A DNA stretch of 64,000 nt from Rhodobacter sp. (GTDB taxonomy: Bacteria; Pseudomonadota; Alphaproteobacteria; Rhodobacterales; Rhodobacteraceae), in assembly GCA_020250175.1 (NCBI GenBank), contig JADCEN010000036.1:44301-108300 (forward strand). Direction: 5' to 3'. Of the stretch, positions 1 through 7,225 are shown one piece after another. The notes under the pieces were generated by a model that saw nothing but the letters and a program-made list of their open reading frames with translations, ran no database searches and was not told the origin of the DNA. A program made the translations under genes and the position numbers. The number at the start of each line of letters is the position of its first letter. Within the stretch, counting starts at the first letter, position 1.

Positions 1-91
1 GGGCGTGGACCGGGCCGTCGGCAGTCTGGAAGGTCAGCCCCAGCCCCCGCGCCTCGATCACGGGTCCGGCCCTGCTGGCGGTATCCCTCAT
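1..91 (-). CDS. ABC transporter ATP-binding protein, N-terminal fragment (runs off window)
   Basis: Only the first 30 residues are inside the window; the gene continues past base 1 on the minus strand. The start codon overlaps the stop of the upstream membrane-protein gene as ATGA (88-91). The readable stretch IEARGLGLTFQTADGPVHA has the pattern of the first beta strand and A-loop of ABC ATPases of the nitrate/sulfonate/taurine and hydantoin/pyrimidine importer type. No Walker motif is reached, so the assignment rests on a short match. From the operon, it probably energises uptake of a pyrimidine, hydantoin or related nitrogen compound consumed by the enzymes encoded upstream. Confidence 0.55.
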   Translation of the reverse strand, partial: MRDTASRAGPVIEARGLGLTFQTADGPVHA

Positions 92-498
92 GCGTTTTCT
101 GCCATCCGGCGCCGCGCCATGAAGCGAGCCTCGCCTTCCCGGTAAAGATTGCCGGCCACAACACCGGCCAGGGCAAAGGCCGGTGCCTCGCGGACCCCGC
201 CCAGCAGCAGCATCGCGGCCATGGCGGCCACCCCCCCGGCAAAGGCGAAGGCGACCCAGGTGGTCAGCTGGAACACAAAGAAGATTGCCCGGAACAGCAG
301 AAAGATCGGCACGGCCAGCACGGCCGTTGCCAGCGCGAAGGGAAGCACGATGTCCACATCCGGTCCGAAGAACACCGCAGCCAGAACATCACTGCCTTTG
401 ATATGGGCGGTCATCGCATTCAGGATGATTGCCGCTTCAAGACACAAAAGGACATAGCCCGTCAGCGCGGCCAAGGCGGCCTTTCCTTCGTTGACCAT
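88..498 (-). CDS. Small integral membrane protein of the pyrimidine/hydantoin operon
   Basis: A 136-residue hydrophobic protein with about four predicted transmembrane segments and a short charged C-terminus (LYREGEARFMARRRMAENA). The start at 498 (MVNEGKAAL) is preferred because it lies just after the dihydropyrimidinase stop; a start at 525 would overlap that gene by 23 bases. Its stop overlaps the start of the next gene by four bases, so it is probably translationally coupled between hydA and an ABC ATPase. It lacks an obvious permease EAA loop and is short for a permease, so the function is unknown. It could be an accessory membrane subunit of the transporter. Confidence 0.7.
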   Translation of the reverse strand: MVNEGKAALAALTGYVLLCLEAAIILNAMTAHIKGSDVLAAVFFGPDVDIVLPFALATAVLAVPIFLLFRAIFFVFQLTTWVAFAFAGGVAAMAAMLLLGGVREAPAFALAGVVAGNLYREGEARFMARRRMAENA

Positions 499-502
499 TC
501 CC

Positions 503-1954
503 TCAGACTCCACTTGCCGGAACACCGGTCCGCTGCACGGGGCGCGGCGCGGTCAGTTGTTTCCAGGTTGACAGGGCCCGGTTCACCGCCGGGCGGGGAT
601 CGCGCGGAACGAAAGCCCCGTGGCCTTCGCGGCTGCGCACCTCGCCGTCCTGCACGGCGACATGCCCCCTTGTCAGGGTAAAACGCGGCAGACCGCTGAC
701 CGTCTTGCCTTCGAAGACGTTGTAATCGATGGCAGACTGCTGCTTTGCTGCCGTGATCGTCTTGGTTTTCGCCGGGTCCAGCACCACCAGATCGGCGTCC
801 GCCCCCGCCAGAACCGCCCCCTTCTTCGGATAAAGGTTCAATATCTTCGCGATATTGGTCGAAGTGACGGCGACGAATTCGTTCGGCGTCAGCCGCCCGG
901 TGACGACGCCATGGGTCCAGAGCATCGGCAGCCGGTCTTCCAGCCCGCCGGTGCCATTGGGGATTTTGGTGAAATCGCCCATACCGAACCGCTTCTGTTT
1001 GGCCGTAAAGGCGCAGTGATCCGTCGCCACCACCGAAAGCGAGCCGGATTGCAGCCCGGCCCAAAGGCTGTCCTGATGCTGCTTGTTGCGGAACGGCGGG
1101 CTCATCACCCGCTGCGCGGCATGGTCCCAGTCGGGATGGGCGTATTCGCTTTCGTCCAGCGTCAGGTGCTGGATCAGCGGCTCGCCCCAGACGCGCCCGC
1201 CGCGCTGGCGCGCCCGCCGGATCGCCTCATGCGCCTCTTCGCAGGAGGTGTGCACGACATAAAGCGGCACGCCGGCCATGTCGGCAATCATGATGGCGCG
1301 GTTCGTCGCCTCGCCCTCGACCGCCGGGGGGCGGGAATAGGCATGGGCCTCGGGGCCGGTATTGCCCTCGGCCAGGAGCCTGGCCTGCAGCTCGGCGACG
1401 ACATCTCCATTCTCGGCATGCACCATCGCCAGCCCCCCCAGGTCGCCCACCCGGCGGAAACTGGCATACATCTCGTCATCATTCACCATCAAGGCACCCT
1501 TGTAGGCCATGAAGTGCTTGAACGAGGTGATCCCGGCCTTGACCGACGCCTCCATGTCGTCCCACACCTTCTGCCCCCACCAGGTGATCGCCATGTGATA
1601 GGAATAATCGCAGGTCGCGCGCCCCGATTTGTTGTGCCACATCTGGGCGGCATCCATCAGCCCCTGCCCCTGCCCCGGCAGGATGAAATCCACCACCATC
1701 GTGGTGCCCCCCGACAGCGCCGCCCGCGTGCCGGATTCAAAATCATCCGCCGAATAGGTGCCCATGAAAGGCATTTCCAGATGCGTATGCGGGTCAATCC
1801 CGCCAGGCATGATGAAGCAGCCGGTGGCATCCAGAACCTCATCGCCTTTCAGGTTCGGCCCGATGGCGGTGATGATGCCGCCGTCGATCAGCACATCGGC
1901 CTTGTAGGTCAGGTCGGCGGTGACGATGGTGCCGTTCTTGATGATGGTGGTCAC
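503..1954 (-). CDS. hydA: Dihydropyrimidinase / D-hydantoinase
   Basis: This 483-residue amidohydrolase opens dihydrouracil or dihydrothymine to N-carbamoyl-beta-amino acids, the second step of reductive pyrimidine breakdown; family members also take 5-substituted hydantoins. The metal-binding HxH is in GGIDPHTHLE (His56, His58). The lysine expected to be carboxylated to bridge the two metals is in FMAYKGALM (about Lys152). Further metal ligands are HAENGD (about residue 179), VVHTSC and the aspartate in VATDHCAF. Length is normal for the family. It lies in a minus-strand operon with the carbamoyl-beta-alanine hydrolase type gene and downstream transporter genes. The preferred substrate cannot be read from the sequence; the context favours pyrimidines. 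Confidence 0.93.
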   Translation of the reverse strand: MTTIIKNGTIVTADLTYKADVLIDGGIITAIGPNLKGDEVLDATGCFIMPGGIDPHTHLEMPFMGTYSADDFESGTRAALSGGTTMVVDFILPGQGQGLMDAAQMWHNKSGRATCDYSYHMAITWWGQKVWDDMEASVKAGITSFKHFMAYKGALMVNDDEMYASFRRVGDLGGLAMVHAENGDVVAELQARLLAEGNTGPEAHAYSRPPAVEGEATNRAIMIADMAGVPLYVVHTSCEEAHEAIRRARQRGGRVWGEPLIQHLTLDESEYAHPDWDHAAQRVMSPPFRNKQHQDSLWAGLQSGSLSVVATDHCAFTAKQKRFGMGDFTKIPNGTGGLEDRLPMLWTHGVVTGRLTPNEFVAVTSTNIAKILNLYPKKGAVLAGADADLVVLDPAKTKTITAAKQQSAIDYNVFEGKTVSGLPRFTLTRGHVAVQDGEVRSREGHGAFVPRDPRPAVNRALSTWKQLTAPRPVQRTGVPASGV

Positions 1955-1971
1955 TCAGATTCTCCTAAGTT

Positions 1972-2355
1972 CTATCGAGAGCGCGACCGCCCGAGAACGG
2001 TTTCCACAATGTGGTCAGCGAGTTCTTGATCGGTTCTGTTTTTCCACGACCGATGAAGGACTACGTCTCTTTCACTCAACACATGACGCCGCCTCTTTGC
2101 ATCCAGCCAGCCGATGCGTCCGTTGCTGAATAGAGGGTCAAATTTGTCGCGGGTGTTTCGTAGAGTATGGCGAAAATTGTCGCTATCCCTTCCGTCTGCC
2201 AAACGAGTAAAGAACAAATCATAGCAGTCTCCCCATCGGTCCACCTGAAGTGCGGAAGGAGGGCGTGGCTTTTTGCCATCTGAAAAATCGGTGCAGCGAG
2301 CAAGGAAATAGCCAACGAGAAGGATCTCGTCACTCCTCCTGCGTCGTTCAGTCAT
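1972..2355 (-). CDS. Hypothetical protein of lower GC inserted in the pyrimidine operon
   Basis: A 127-residue soluble, basic protein (start MTERRRRSDEILL; an upstream TTG at 2409 would add 18 residues). The core contains LRNTRDKFDPLFSNGRIGW and ends SWKNRTDQELADHIVETVL. This loosely recalls the helical N-terminal domain of some HNH-type restriction nucleases, but no HNH or other catalytic motif is present, so no function is assigned. Base composition is clearly lower in GC than the flanking hydA and hydrolase genes. It stands 17 bases upstream of hydA on the same strand, which suggests a recent insertion into the operon. It may be a truncated remnant. Confidence 0.55.
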   Translation of the reverse strand: MTERRRRSDEILLVGYFLARCTDFSDGKKPRPPSALQVDRWGDCYDLFFTRLADGRDSDNFRHTLRNTRDKFDPLFSNGRIGWLDAKRRRHVLSERDVVLHRSWKNRTDQELADHIVETVLGRSRSR

Positions 2356-2525
2356 TGATCGCGCCACTCGCTTCGACCCCCTCGCGTCTTTATCTGCCAC
2401 TGAAAGCAACTTCGCCCCAAAGCTCTTGCCACCCCAAAATGGGCAAGCAGCTGCAAACTCGTCTGCAGATGAAGTTCACCGCGATTGCAAGGTGGTAAGC
2501 CCAAACACTTGGCACACCGCCTTGG

Positions 2526-2744
2526 TCAGACTTCAACAAGCCCCAGCCGCCGCTCGATGCGTTCGATACGCAGGTCCATCCGGTCCATTCGGTTCGACAG
2601 GCTTGCGTACTGCATTTCGAGAATCCCCAGCCATTCCTTGACTTCGTGGATGTCGTCGACAAGCCGCATGAGCGTCCCCTGAATCGCCTTGAGCGTTTCG
2701 AGGAGCAATTCGTTGGTGACTTCGGCGCGCTTGTCGGATGACAT
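2526..2744 (-). CDS. Small coiled-coil protein
   Basis: A 72-residue protein almost wholly made of heptad-like helix: MSSDKRAEVTNELLLETLKA, then a leucine/methionine-rich helix with repeated MDRMD and RIERIERRL. Small coiled-coil ORFs of this type are frequent in Rhodobacteraceae and have no established function. It lies between the lower-GC hypothetical gene and the M20 hydrolase on the same strand, 43 bases before the hydrolase stop codon. It may be a structural or oligomerisation partner. Nothing in it suggests a catalytic role. Confidence 0.6.
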   Translation of the reverse strand: MSSDKRAEVTNELLLETLKAIQGTLMRLVDDIHEVKEWLGILEMQYASLSNRMDRMDLRIERIERRLGLVEV

Positions 2745-2787
2745 TCAGGAACCCTCCCACCTGATCGCAAAGATAGGTTGCAATCCT

Positions 2788-4038
2788 TCATAAAACCACC
2801 CCCGCCACCTCAAGCACCGCATGGAACAGCACATCCGTTCCCGCCGCCGCCCAGTCCTGCGAAATCTCTTCCGCCTCGTTATGCGACAGCCCGTCCACAC
2901 AGGGGCACATGATCATCACGGTCGGGGCCACGCGGTTGATCCAGCAGGCGTCATGGCCCGCGCCGCTGACGATATCCATATGCGAATACCCCAGGCGTTC
3001 TGCCGCGCCGCGCACCGTCTTGACCAGCGCCGGGTCGAAGGTCACGGGGTCGAAATGCCCGACTGCCTCGATGGCAATCCCAAGGCCCAGCTCTGCGGCC
3101 ACGGCATGGGCAGCACGCTCCACCTCGCCGCGCATCAGGTCCAGCTTGGTCTGCTCTGGCGACCGGATATCGACGGTGAAGATCACCTTGCCGGGGATCA
3201 CATTGCGCGAATTGGGAAAAACCTTCACCTGCCCCACCGCGCCCACGGCATTGGGCTGATGGCTCATGGCGATCTGGTGTACGCGTTCGGTGATCCGCGC
3301 CATGCCAAGGCCCGCGTTGACCCGCATGGCCATCGGCGTTGATCCGGTATGGGCATCCTTGCCGGTCAGGGTGATTTCCAGCCACCACAGGCCTTGGCCG
3401 TGGGTGACGACGCCGATATCCTTGCCTTCGGCCTCCAGGATCGGGCCCTGCTCGATGTGCAGTTCCAGCATGGCATGCATCTTGCGGGCACCCACCGGCT
3501 CTTCCCCGACCCAGCCGATCCGCGCCAGCTCGTCGCCAAAGGATTTGCCCTCGGCGTCAACGCGGCCATAGGCATAGTCCTGCGTGTGAATGCCCGCAAA
3601 GACGCCGCTGGCCAGCATGGCGGGCGCAAAGCGCGCGCCTTCCTCGTTCGTCCAGTTGGTCACAACGATGGGGTGTTTGGTGCGGATGCCGTGGTCATTC
3701 ATCGACCGCACCACTTCCAGCGCGCCCAGCACGCCCAGCACGCCGTCAAACTTGCCGCCCGTCGGCTGTGTGTCCAGATGCGAGCCCATATAGACGGGCA
3801 AGGCGGCGGGGTCTTCGCCGGGCCGGGTGGCAAACATCGTGCCCATGCTGTCCACGCCCATCGTCATTCCTGCGGCCTCGCACCATTGCTGGAACAGGGC
3901 GCGGCCAGCGGCATCGGCATCGGTCAGGGTCTGGCGGTTGTTGCCGCCCGCCACGCCGGGGCCGACCTTGGCCATATCCATCAGGCTGTCCCACAGCCGC
4001 GCGCTGTCGATCCGCAGGTTAGCGCCTGAACTTATCAT
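2788..4038 (-). CDS. M20-family Zn-dependent hydrolase: N-carbamoyl-beta-alanine amidohydrolase (beta-ureidopropionase) type
   Basis: A protein of 416 residues that cleaves N-carbamoyl amino acids, releasing ammonia and carbon dioxide; after HydA it would yield beta-alanine or 3-aminoisobutyrate. Family motifs in order: GSHLDTQ (first metal His), KFDGVLGVL, the catalytic NEEGARF, ELHIEQGP, the GKDAHTGSTP lid region, SGAGHDA and GLSHNEAE near the C-terminus. The start at 4038 (MISSGANL) has GGAG six bases upstream; an ATG at 4050 has no Shine-Dalgarno. A RutR-like operator lies 86 bases upstream. Related enzymes (allantoate amidohydrolase, L-carbamoylase) look alike, so substrate choice rests on neighbours. 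Confidence 0.9.
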   Translation of the reverse strand: MISSGANLRIDSARLWDSLMDMAKVGPGVAGGNNRQTLTDADAAGRALFQQWCEAAGMTMGVDSMGTMFATRPGEDPAALPVYMGSHLDTQPTGGKFDGVLGVLGALEVVRSMNDHGIRTKHPIVVTNWTNEEGARFAPAMLASGVFAGIHTQDYAYGRVDAEGKSFGDELARIGWVGEEPVGARKMHAMLELHIEQGPILEAEGKDIGVVTHGQGLWWLEITLTGKDAHTGSTPMAMRVNAGLGMARITERVHQIAMSHQPNAVGAVGQVKVFPNSRNVIPGKVIFTVDIRSPEQTKLDLMRGEVERAAHAVAAELGLGIAIEAVGHFDPVTFDPALVKTVRGAAERLGYSHMDIVSGAGHDACWINRVAPTVMIMCPCVDGLSHNEAEEISQDWAAAGTDVLFHAVLEVAGVVL

Positions 4039-4123
4039 TCTCGTCTCCATACCGAGGGGGGCCGGAAACCCCGATCAGCAGACATCGCCAAGACCCGGCG
4101 GGTCGCGCGAAGGGCATCATAAG

Positions 4124-4139
4124 CTGACCATCCGGTCAA
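4124..4139. promoter_or_regulatory. RutR-type operator upstream of the carbamoyl-beta-alanine hydrolase gene
   Basis: CTGACCATCCGGTCAA matches the known RutR consensus TTGACCAnnTGGTCAA at 12 of 14 specified positions. It lies in the leader of the minus-strand hydrolase gene, and a second site lies between the transaminase and rutR. RutR represses pyrimidine-use genes and is released by uracil or thymine in Escherichia coli. Ligand and polarity here are inferred. Confidence 0.75.
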
Positions 4140-4243
4140 CATTAAACTCGGGCGGACGGCGCGGAAAGCGGGTCCATGCCCGCCGCGCATACGGATGCAA
4201 CCAAAGGCCATCGCCCGGACCCGCTGTCGCAAGGCAGACCGGT

Positions 4244-4525
4244 CTACTTCAGCTCAACCTCGACAAAGCTCATCCCCGGACCATCGCAGATGACGTTGTG
4301 TTCCACCCCTTCATTGCGGCGATAGGCGGTTCCGGCGGGCACCAGAACCGACCGTGTGGCACCGCCCGGCTCTTCCAGCAGCATCGGGCAGTCGGTGATC
4401 GCAGTGATCACATAATCATGACCGTGCCGGTGCCAGCCCGTCTCGGCGCCGGGGCCAAAGTCGAACCGGGTCACGCGCACCCGTGCGTCATCGATCAAGG
4501 TGGTGGCAGTGCAGGCCGGACGCAT
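4244..4525 (-). CDS. Small single-domain cupin protein
   Basis: A 93-residue cupin. The first motif is partly visible in GPGAETGWHRHGHDYVI, with two metal-type histidines (HRHGH). The second is represented by YRRNEGVEHNVI. Small stand-alone cupins of this type often accompany amino-acid or pyrimidine catabolic genes, but their reaction is usually unknown. It lies 76 bases downstream of the transaminase on the same strand and is probably co-transcribed with it, giving a plausible accessory role in beta-alanine or malonate-semialdehyde metabolism. The 205-base gap to the hydrolase gene holds the RutR-like site. Confidence 0.75.
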   Translation of the reverse strand: MRPACTATTLIDDARVRVTRFDFGPGAETGWHRHGHDYVITAITDCPMLLEEPGGATRSVLVPAGTAYRRNEGVEHNVICDGPGMSFVEVELK

Positions 4526-4601
4526 GTCAGTCTTCCTGTCGCAATGGGTAAAGGGGGGATGGACAGGCGCGCGGCGGGGGGATGCCGCGCGCGCCCTCCG
4601 G

Positions 4602-5930
4602 TCAGGCGAGTGTCTTCAGCACCCCGGCCAGCGTGCCGATCAATTCGTCGATCTGCGGCTTTTCGATGATCAGCGGCGGCGACATGGCGATGATGTCGCC
4701 GGTAGTGCGGATCAGGATGCCCTTGTCAAAGGCGGCCAGGAAGGCGTTGAAGGCGCGTTTTGTCGGCTCTCCTGCCAGCGGCTCCAGTTCGACCGCCCCG
4801 ATCAGGCCCATGTTGCGGATGTCGATGACATGGGGCAGACCCCGCAGCGAATGCAGCGCCTCTTCCCAATAGGGTGCTATGGCCGCCGCGCGTTCGAACA
4901 GCGCCTCTTCGCGGTAGGTTTCCAGCGTGGCAATCCCGGCGGCGCTGGCGATGGGATTGCCCGAATAGGTGTAGCCGTGGAACAGTTCGATCATGTGCTC
5001 CGGCCCGGTCATGAAGGCATCGTGCACATCAGCGGTGGTCAGAACCGCGCCCATCGGGATCACCCCGTTGGTCAGGCCCTTGGCCGTGGTCATCATGTCC
5101 GGCAGAACATTGAAATACTGCGCGGCGAAGGGCGCGCCAAGGCGGCCGAAGCCGGTGATAACCTCGTCAAAAATCAGCAGGATGCCGTGCTTTCTGGTGA
5201 TCGCGCGCAGCTTTTCCAGATAGCCCTTCGGCGGCAGGATCACGCCGGTCGATCCGGCCACGGGTTCCACGATCACGGCGGCGATGGTTTCGGCCCCGTG
5301 CAGGGCAACGATCCGTTCCAGCTCATCCGCCAGATTGGCCCCGTTTTCCGGCTGCCCTTTGGAAAAGGCGTTCACCGCCGGCAGATGGGTGTGGGGCAAG
5401 TGATCGACCCCGCCCAGGAGCGTGCCGAAGACCTTGCGGTTGTTGACAATGCCACCCACCGAAATCCCGCCGAAGTTCACGCCGTGATAGCCGCGCTCGC
5501 GCCCGATCAGCCGGGTCCGCGCCCCTTCGCCGCGTGCGCGGTGATAGGCGATGGCCAGCTTCAGCGCCGTCTCGACGCTTTCGGACCCGGAGTTGGTGTA
5601 GAAGACATGTTCGATGCCCCTGGGCGCAATCCCGATGAGGCGGTTGGCCAGATCAAAGGCCACGGGATGGCCCATCTGAAAGGCAGGGGCATAGTCAAGC
5701 TCTGCCGCCTGGCGCTGGATCGCCGCAGTGATGCGGGGGCGGCAGTGGCCGGCGTTGCAGCACCACAGACCCGCCGTGCCATCCAGCACCTGCCGCCCGT
5801 CGGACGTGGTGTAATGCATGTCCCTGGCGGCCACGAACATGCGCGGATTCTTCTTGAACTGGCGGTTCGCGGTAAAGGGCATCCAGAACGCGTTCAGGTC
5901 GTTCGGTGTCGCTTTGCGGTCAAGGGGCAT
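4602..5930 (-). CDS. Class III aminotransferase, omega-amino acid (beta-alanine):pyruvate transaminase type
   Basis: A 442-residue PLP enzyme that would move the amino group of beta-alanine to pyruvate, giving malonate semialdehyde and alanine. Visible features: the N-terminal DLNAFWMPFTANRQFKKNPR typical of the family, the cofactor-phosphate loop YTNSGSESVETALK, LLIFDEVITGFGR with the PLP-contacting aspartate, and the Schiff-base lysine in TTAKGLTNGVIPMG. The start at 5930 is preferred over 5984 because AAGGAAA stands just upstream and the first 18 codons of the longer frame cross the RutR box. It completes the pathway begun by HydA and the M20 hydrolase. Other omega-amino acids or amines are possible substrates. 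Confidence 0.88.
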   Translation of the reverse strand: MPLDRKATPNDLNAFWMPFTANRQFKKNPRMFVAARDMHYTTSDGRQVLDGTAGLWCCNAGHCRPRITAAIQRQAAELDYAPAFQMGHPVAFDLANRLIGIAPRGIEHVFYTNSGSESVETALKLAIAYHRARGEGARTRLIGRERGYHGVNFGGISVGGIVNNRKVFGTLLGGVDHLPHTHLPAVNAFSKGQPENGANLADELERIVALHGAETIAAVIVEPVAGSTGVILPPKGYLEKLRAITRKHGILLIFDEVITGFGRLGAPFAAQYFNVLPDMMTTAKGLTNGVIPMGAVLTTADVHDAFMTGPEHMIELFHGYTYSGNPIASAAGIATLETYREEALFERAAAIAPYWEEALHSLRGLPHVIDIRNMGLIGAVELEPLAGEPTKRAFNAFLAAFDKGILIRTTGDIIAMSPPLIIEKPQIDELIGTLAGVLKTLA

Positions 5931-5976
5931 GATGTTTCCTTCGGATCGCCGCCGCAGCGGGCGGGCACGGGATGGT

Positions 5977-5992
5977 TTGACCAATCGGTCAG
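5977..5992. promoter_or_regulatory. RutR-type operator between the transaminase gene and rutR
   Basis: TTGACCAATCGGTCAG matches the RutR consensus TTGACCAnnTGGTCAA at 12 of 14 specified positions, with the left half-site perfect. It lies in the divergent interval (5931-6116) between the transaminase gene and rutR, so it could control both the catabolic genes and rutR itself. Confidence 0.8.
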
Positions 5993-6116
5993 TTTCAGAC
6001 TAGCAAGGCGCAGGACGCAAGCAAGGATAGCTTCCGATGACCCAGCCTTGGAACCTGCCGACAGGCTACCCACCGGACCTGTCCGTGGCAAGCACCGCTC
6101 TGCGGTTGCAGCCCCG

Positions 6117-6725
6117 ATGACGCGGCCAAGGACGCGAATCCAGCAGCGCAATTCCGAAACCATCCTCGAGGCGGCGCTGGAGGTGTTTTCACAGCAAGGC
6201 TTCCGCGGGGCGACGCTGGACCAGATCGCCGAGGTGGCGGGCCTGTCGAAGCCGAACTTGCTGTATTACTTCGCCTCGAAAGAGGCGATTCACGCGGCGC
6301 TCTTGTCGGGGTTGCTGGTGACCTGGCTGAACCCGCTGCGGGCGATGGACCCGGACGGCGACCCTGTTGCGGAACTTCTGGGCTATGTGCGCCGCAAGCT
6401 GGAACTCAGCCGGGACTTTCCGCGCGAAAGCCGTCTTTTCGCCAATGAGATGCTGCAGGGCGCGCCGCGCATCCGCGCCGCGCTTGAGGGAGAGTTGCGG
6501 GACCTGGTACAGGAGAAAGCCGCAGTGCTGCGCCGCTGGATGGACGAGGGCCGCCTTGCCCCGGTCCACCCGGTGCACCTGATCTTCTCGGTCTGGGCGC
6601 TGACCCAGCATTATGCCGATTTCGATGTTCAGGTCAGGGCGGTTCTGGGCAAGGCCGAGGCTGACCCCTTTCCCGAGGCGGGCCAGTTCCTTGAGGTGCT
6701 GTTCCGGCGGCTGCTGGAACCGTGA
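6117..6725 (+). CDS. rutR: TetR-family regulator RutR
   Basis: A 202-residue TetR regulator. The N-terminal helix-turn-helix reads ILEAALEVFSQQGFRGATL then IAEVAGLSKPNLLYYFASKE, followed by a long helical ligand domain whose SVWALTQHYADFDVQV region resembles RutR. In E. coli, RutR binds uracil or thymine and controls pyrimidine synthesis and catabolism. Two sites matching its consensus lie in this cluster (4124-4139, 5977-5992), and divergence from dihydropyrimidine-catabolic genes supports the name. The start at 6117 opens the HTH domain directly; the frame is open far upstream, but that part is antisense to the transaminase. Confidence 0.85.
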   Translation: MTRPRTRIQQRNSETILEAALEVFSQQGFRGATLDQIAEVAGLSKPNLLYYFASKEAIHAALLSGLLVTWLNPLRAMDPDGDPVAELLGYVRRKLELSRDFPRESRLFANEMLQGAPRIRAALEGELRDLVQEKAAVLRRWMDEGRLAPVHPVHLIFSVWALTQHYADFDVQVRAVLGKAEADPFPEAGQFLEVLFRRLLEP

Positions 6726-6849
6726 GGGGGGATCGGGCATGCCGGGACGGGGGGCGGCATGATGTTCCTGCCGGGTTGTTTGGCCCGCGCCGGGCCAAGC
6801 GTGACCGGAACCGTTGACCAATGTCGCTGAAGGCTTGTCGGCGGCGGCA

Positions 6850-6945
6850 CCACGGCGCGGCCATGGCCGCAAGACGGTGATGACCGACACCGGCAGCCCC
6901 CGCCGGGTGCCCGACGGCACCTTCGACAAAGACCGCGCCTGCAAC
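6850..6945 (+). pseudogene. IS256-type transposase remnant
   Basis: In the 500-base gap between rutR and the SulP gene, one frame reads RRGHGRKTVMTDTGS and shortly after VPDGTFDK. This follows the N-terminal IS256 transposase pattern (RNGxxxKTVxTDTG, then VPRDRxGTFDP). The rest of the transposase, its DDE domain and terminal repeats are missing and the frame decays. The remainder of 6726-7225 shows no other recognisable gene. The match is short. Confidence 0.4.
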
Positions 6946-7225
6946 CGCCAACGCCTCGGGCCTGAGAACCGTGCAATCATCGGCAAATCCGCCCTGAACA
7001 TCCACAAGGCCGCAGGCCCGGAGATCGTCATCCGACGAAACCGCAGGCGCGCCGGATCGGCCGAGGCCGTCGCAGGATCAACTGCCGGTCACCGCGACAG
7101 CCCCGGGCGCGGCCCCTGCACGCCATTGACAGCACAGGCCTTGTGCGTGCCATGCTTCGGCGTCAGCTGGTGCTGACCGGTCCCGCGACGCCGCTTGTGC
7201 TGTTCTGCGGGCATTGAGGGCAACA

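Noticed and set aside
503..2029. Large antisense frames over hydA, sox, rpoD, dnaG and chvG genes
   Set aside because: Opposite-strand shadows of strongly recognised genes with GC-biased third positions; no family content.
4500..6116. Very long plus-strand open frame running into rutR
   Set aside because: It is antisense to the cupin and transaminase genes; the TetR domain starts at ATG 6117, and high GC explains the open frame.
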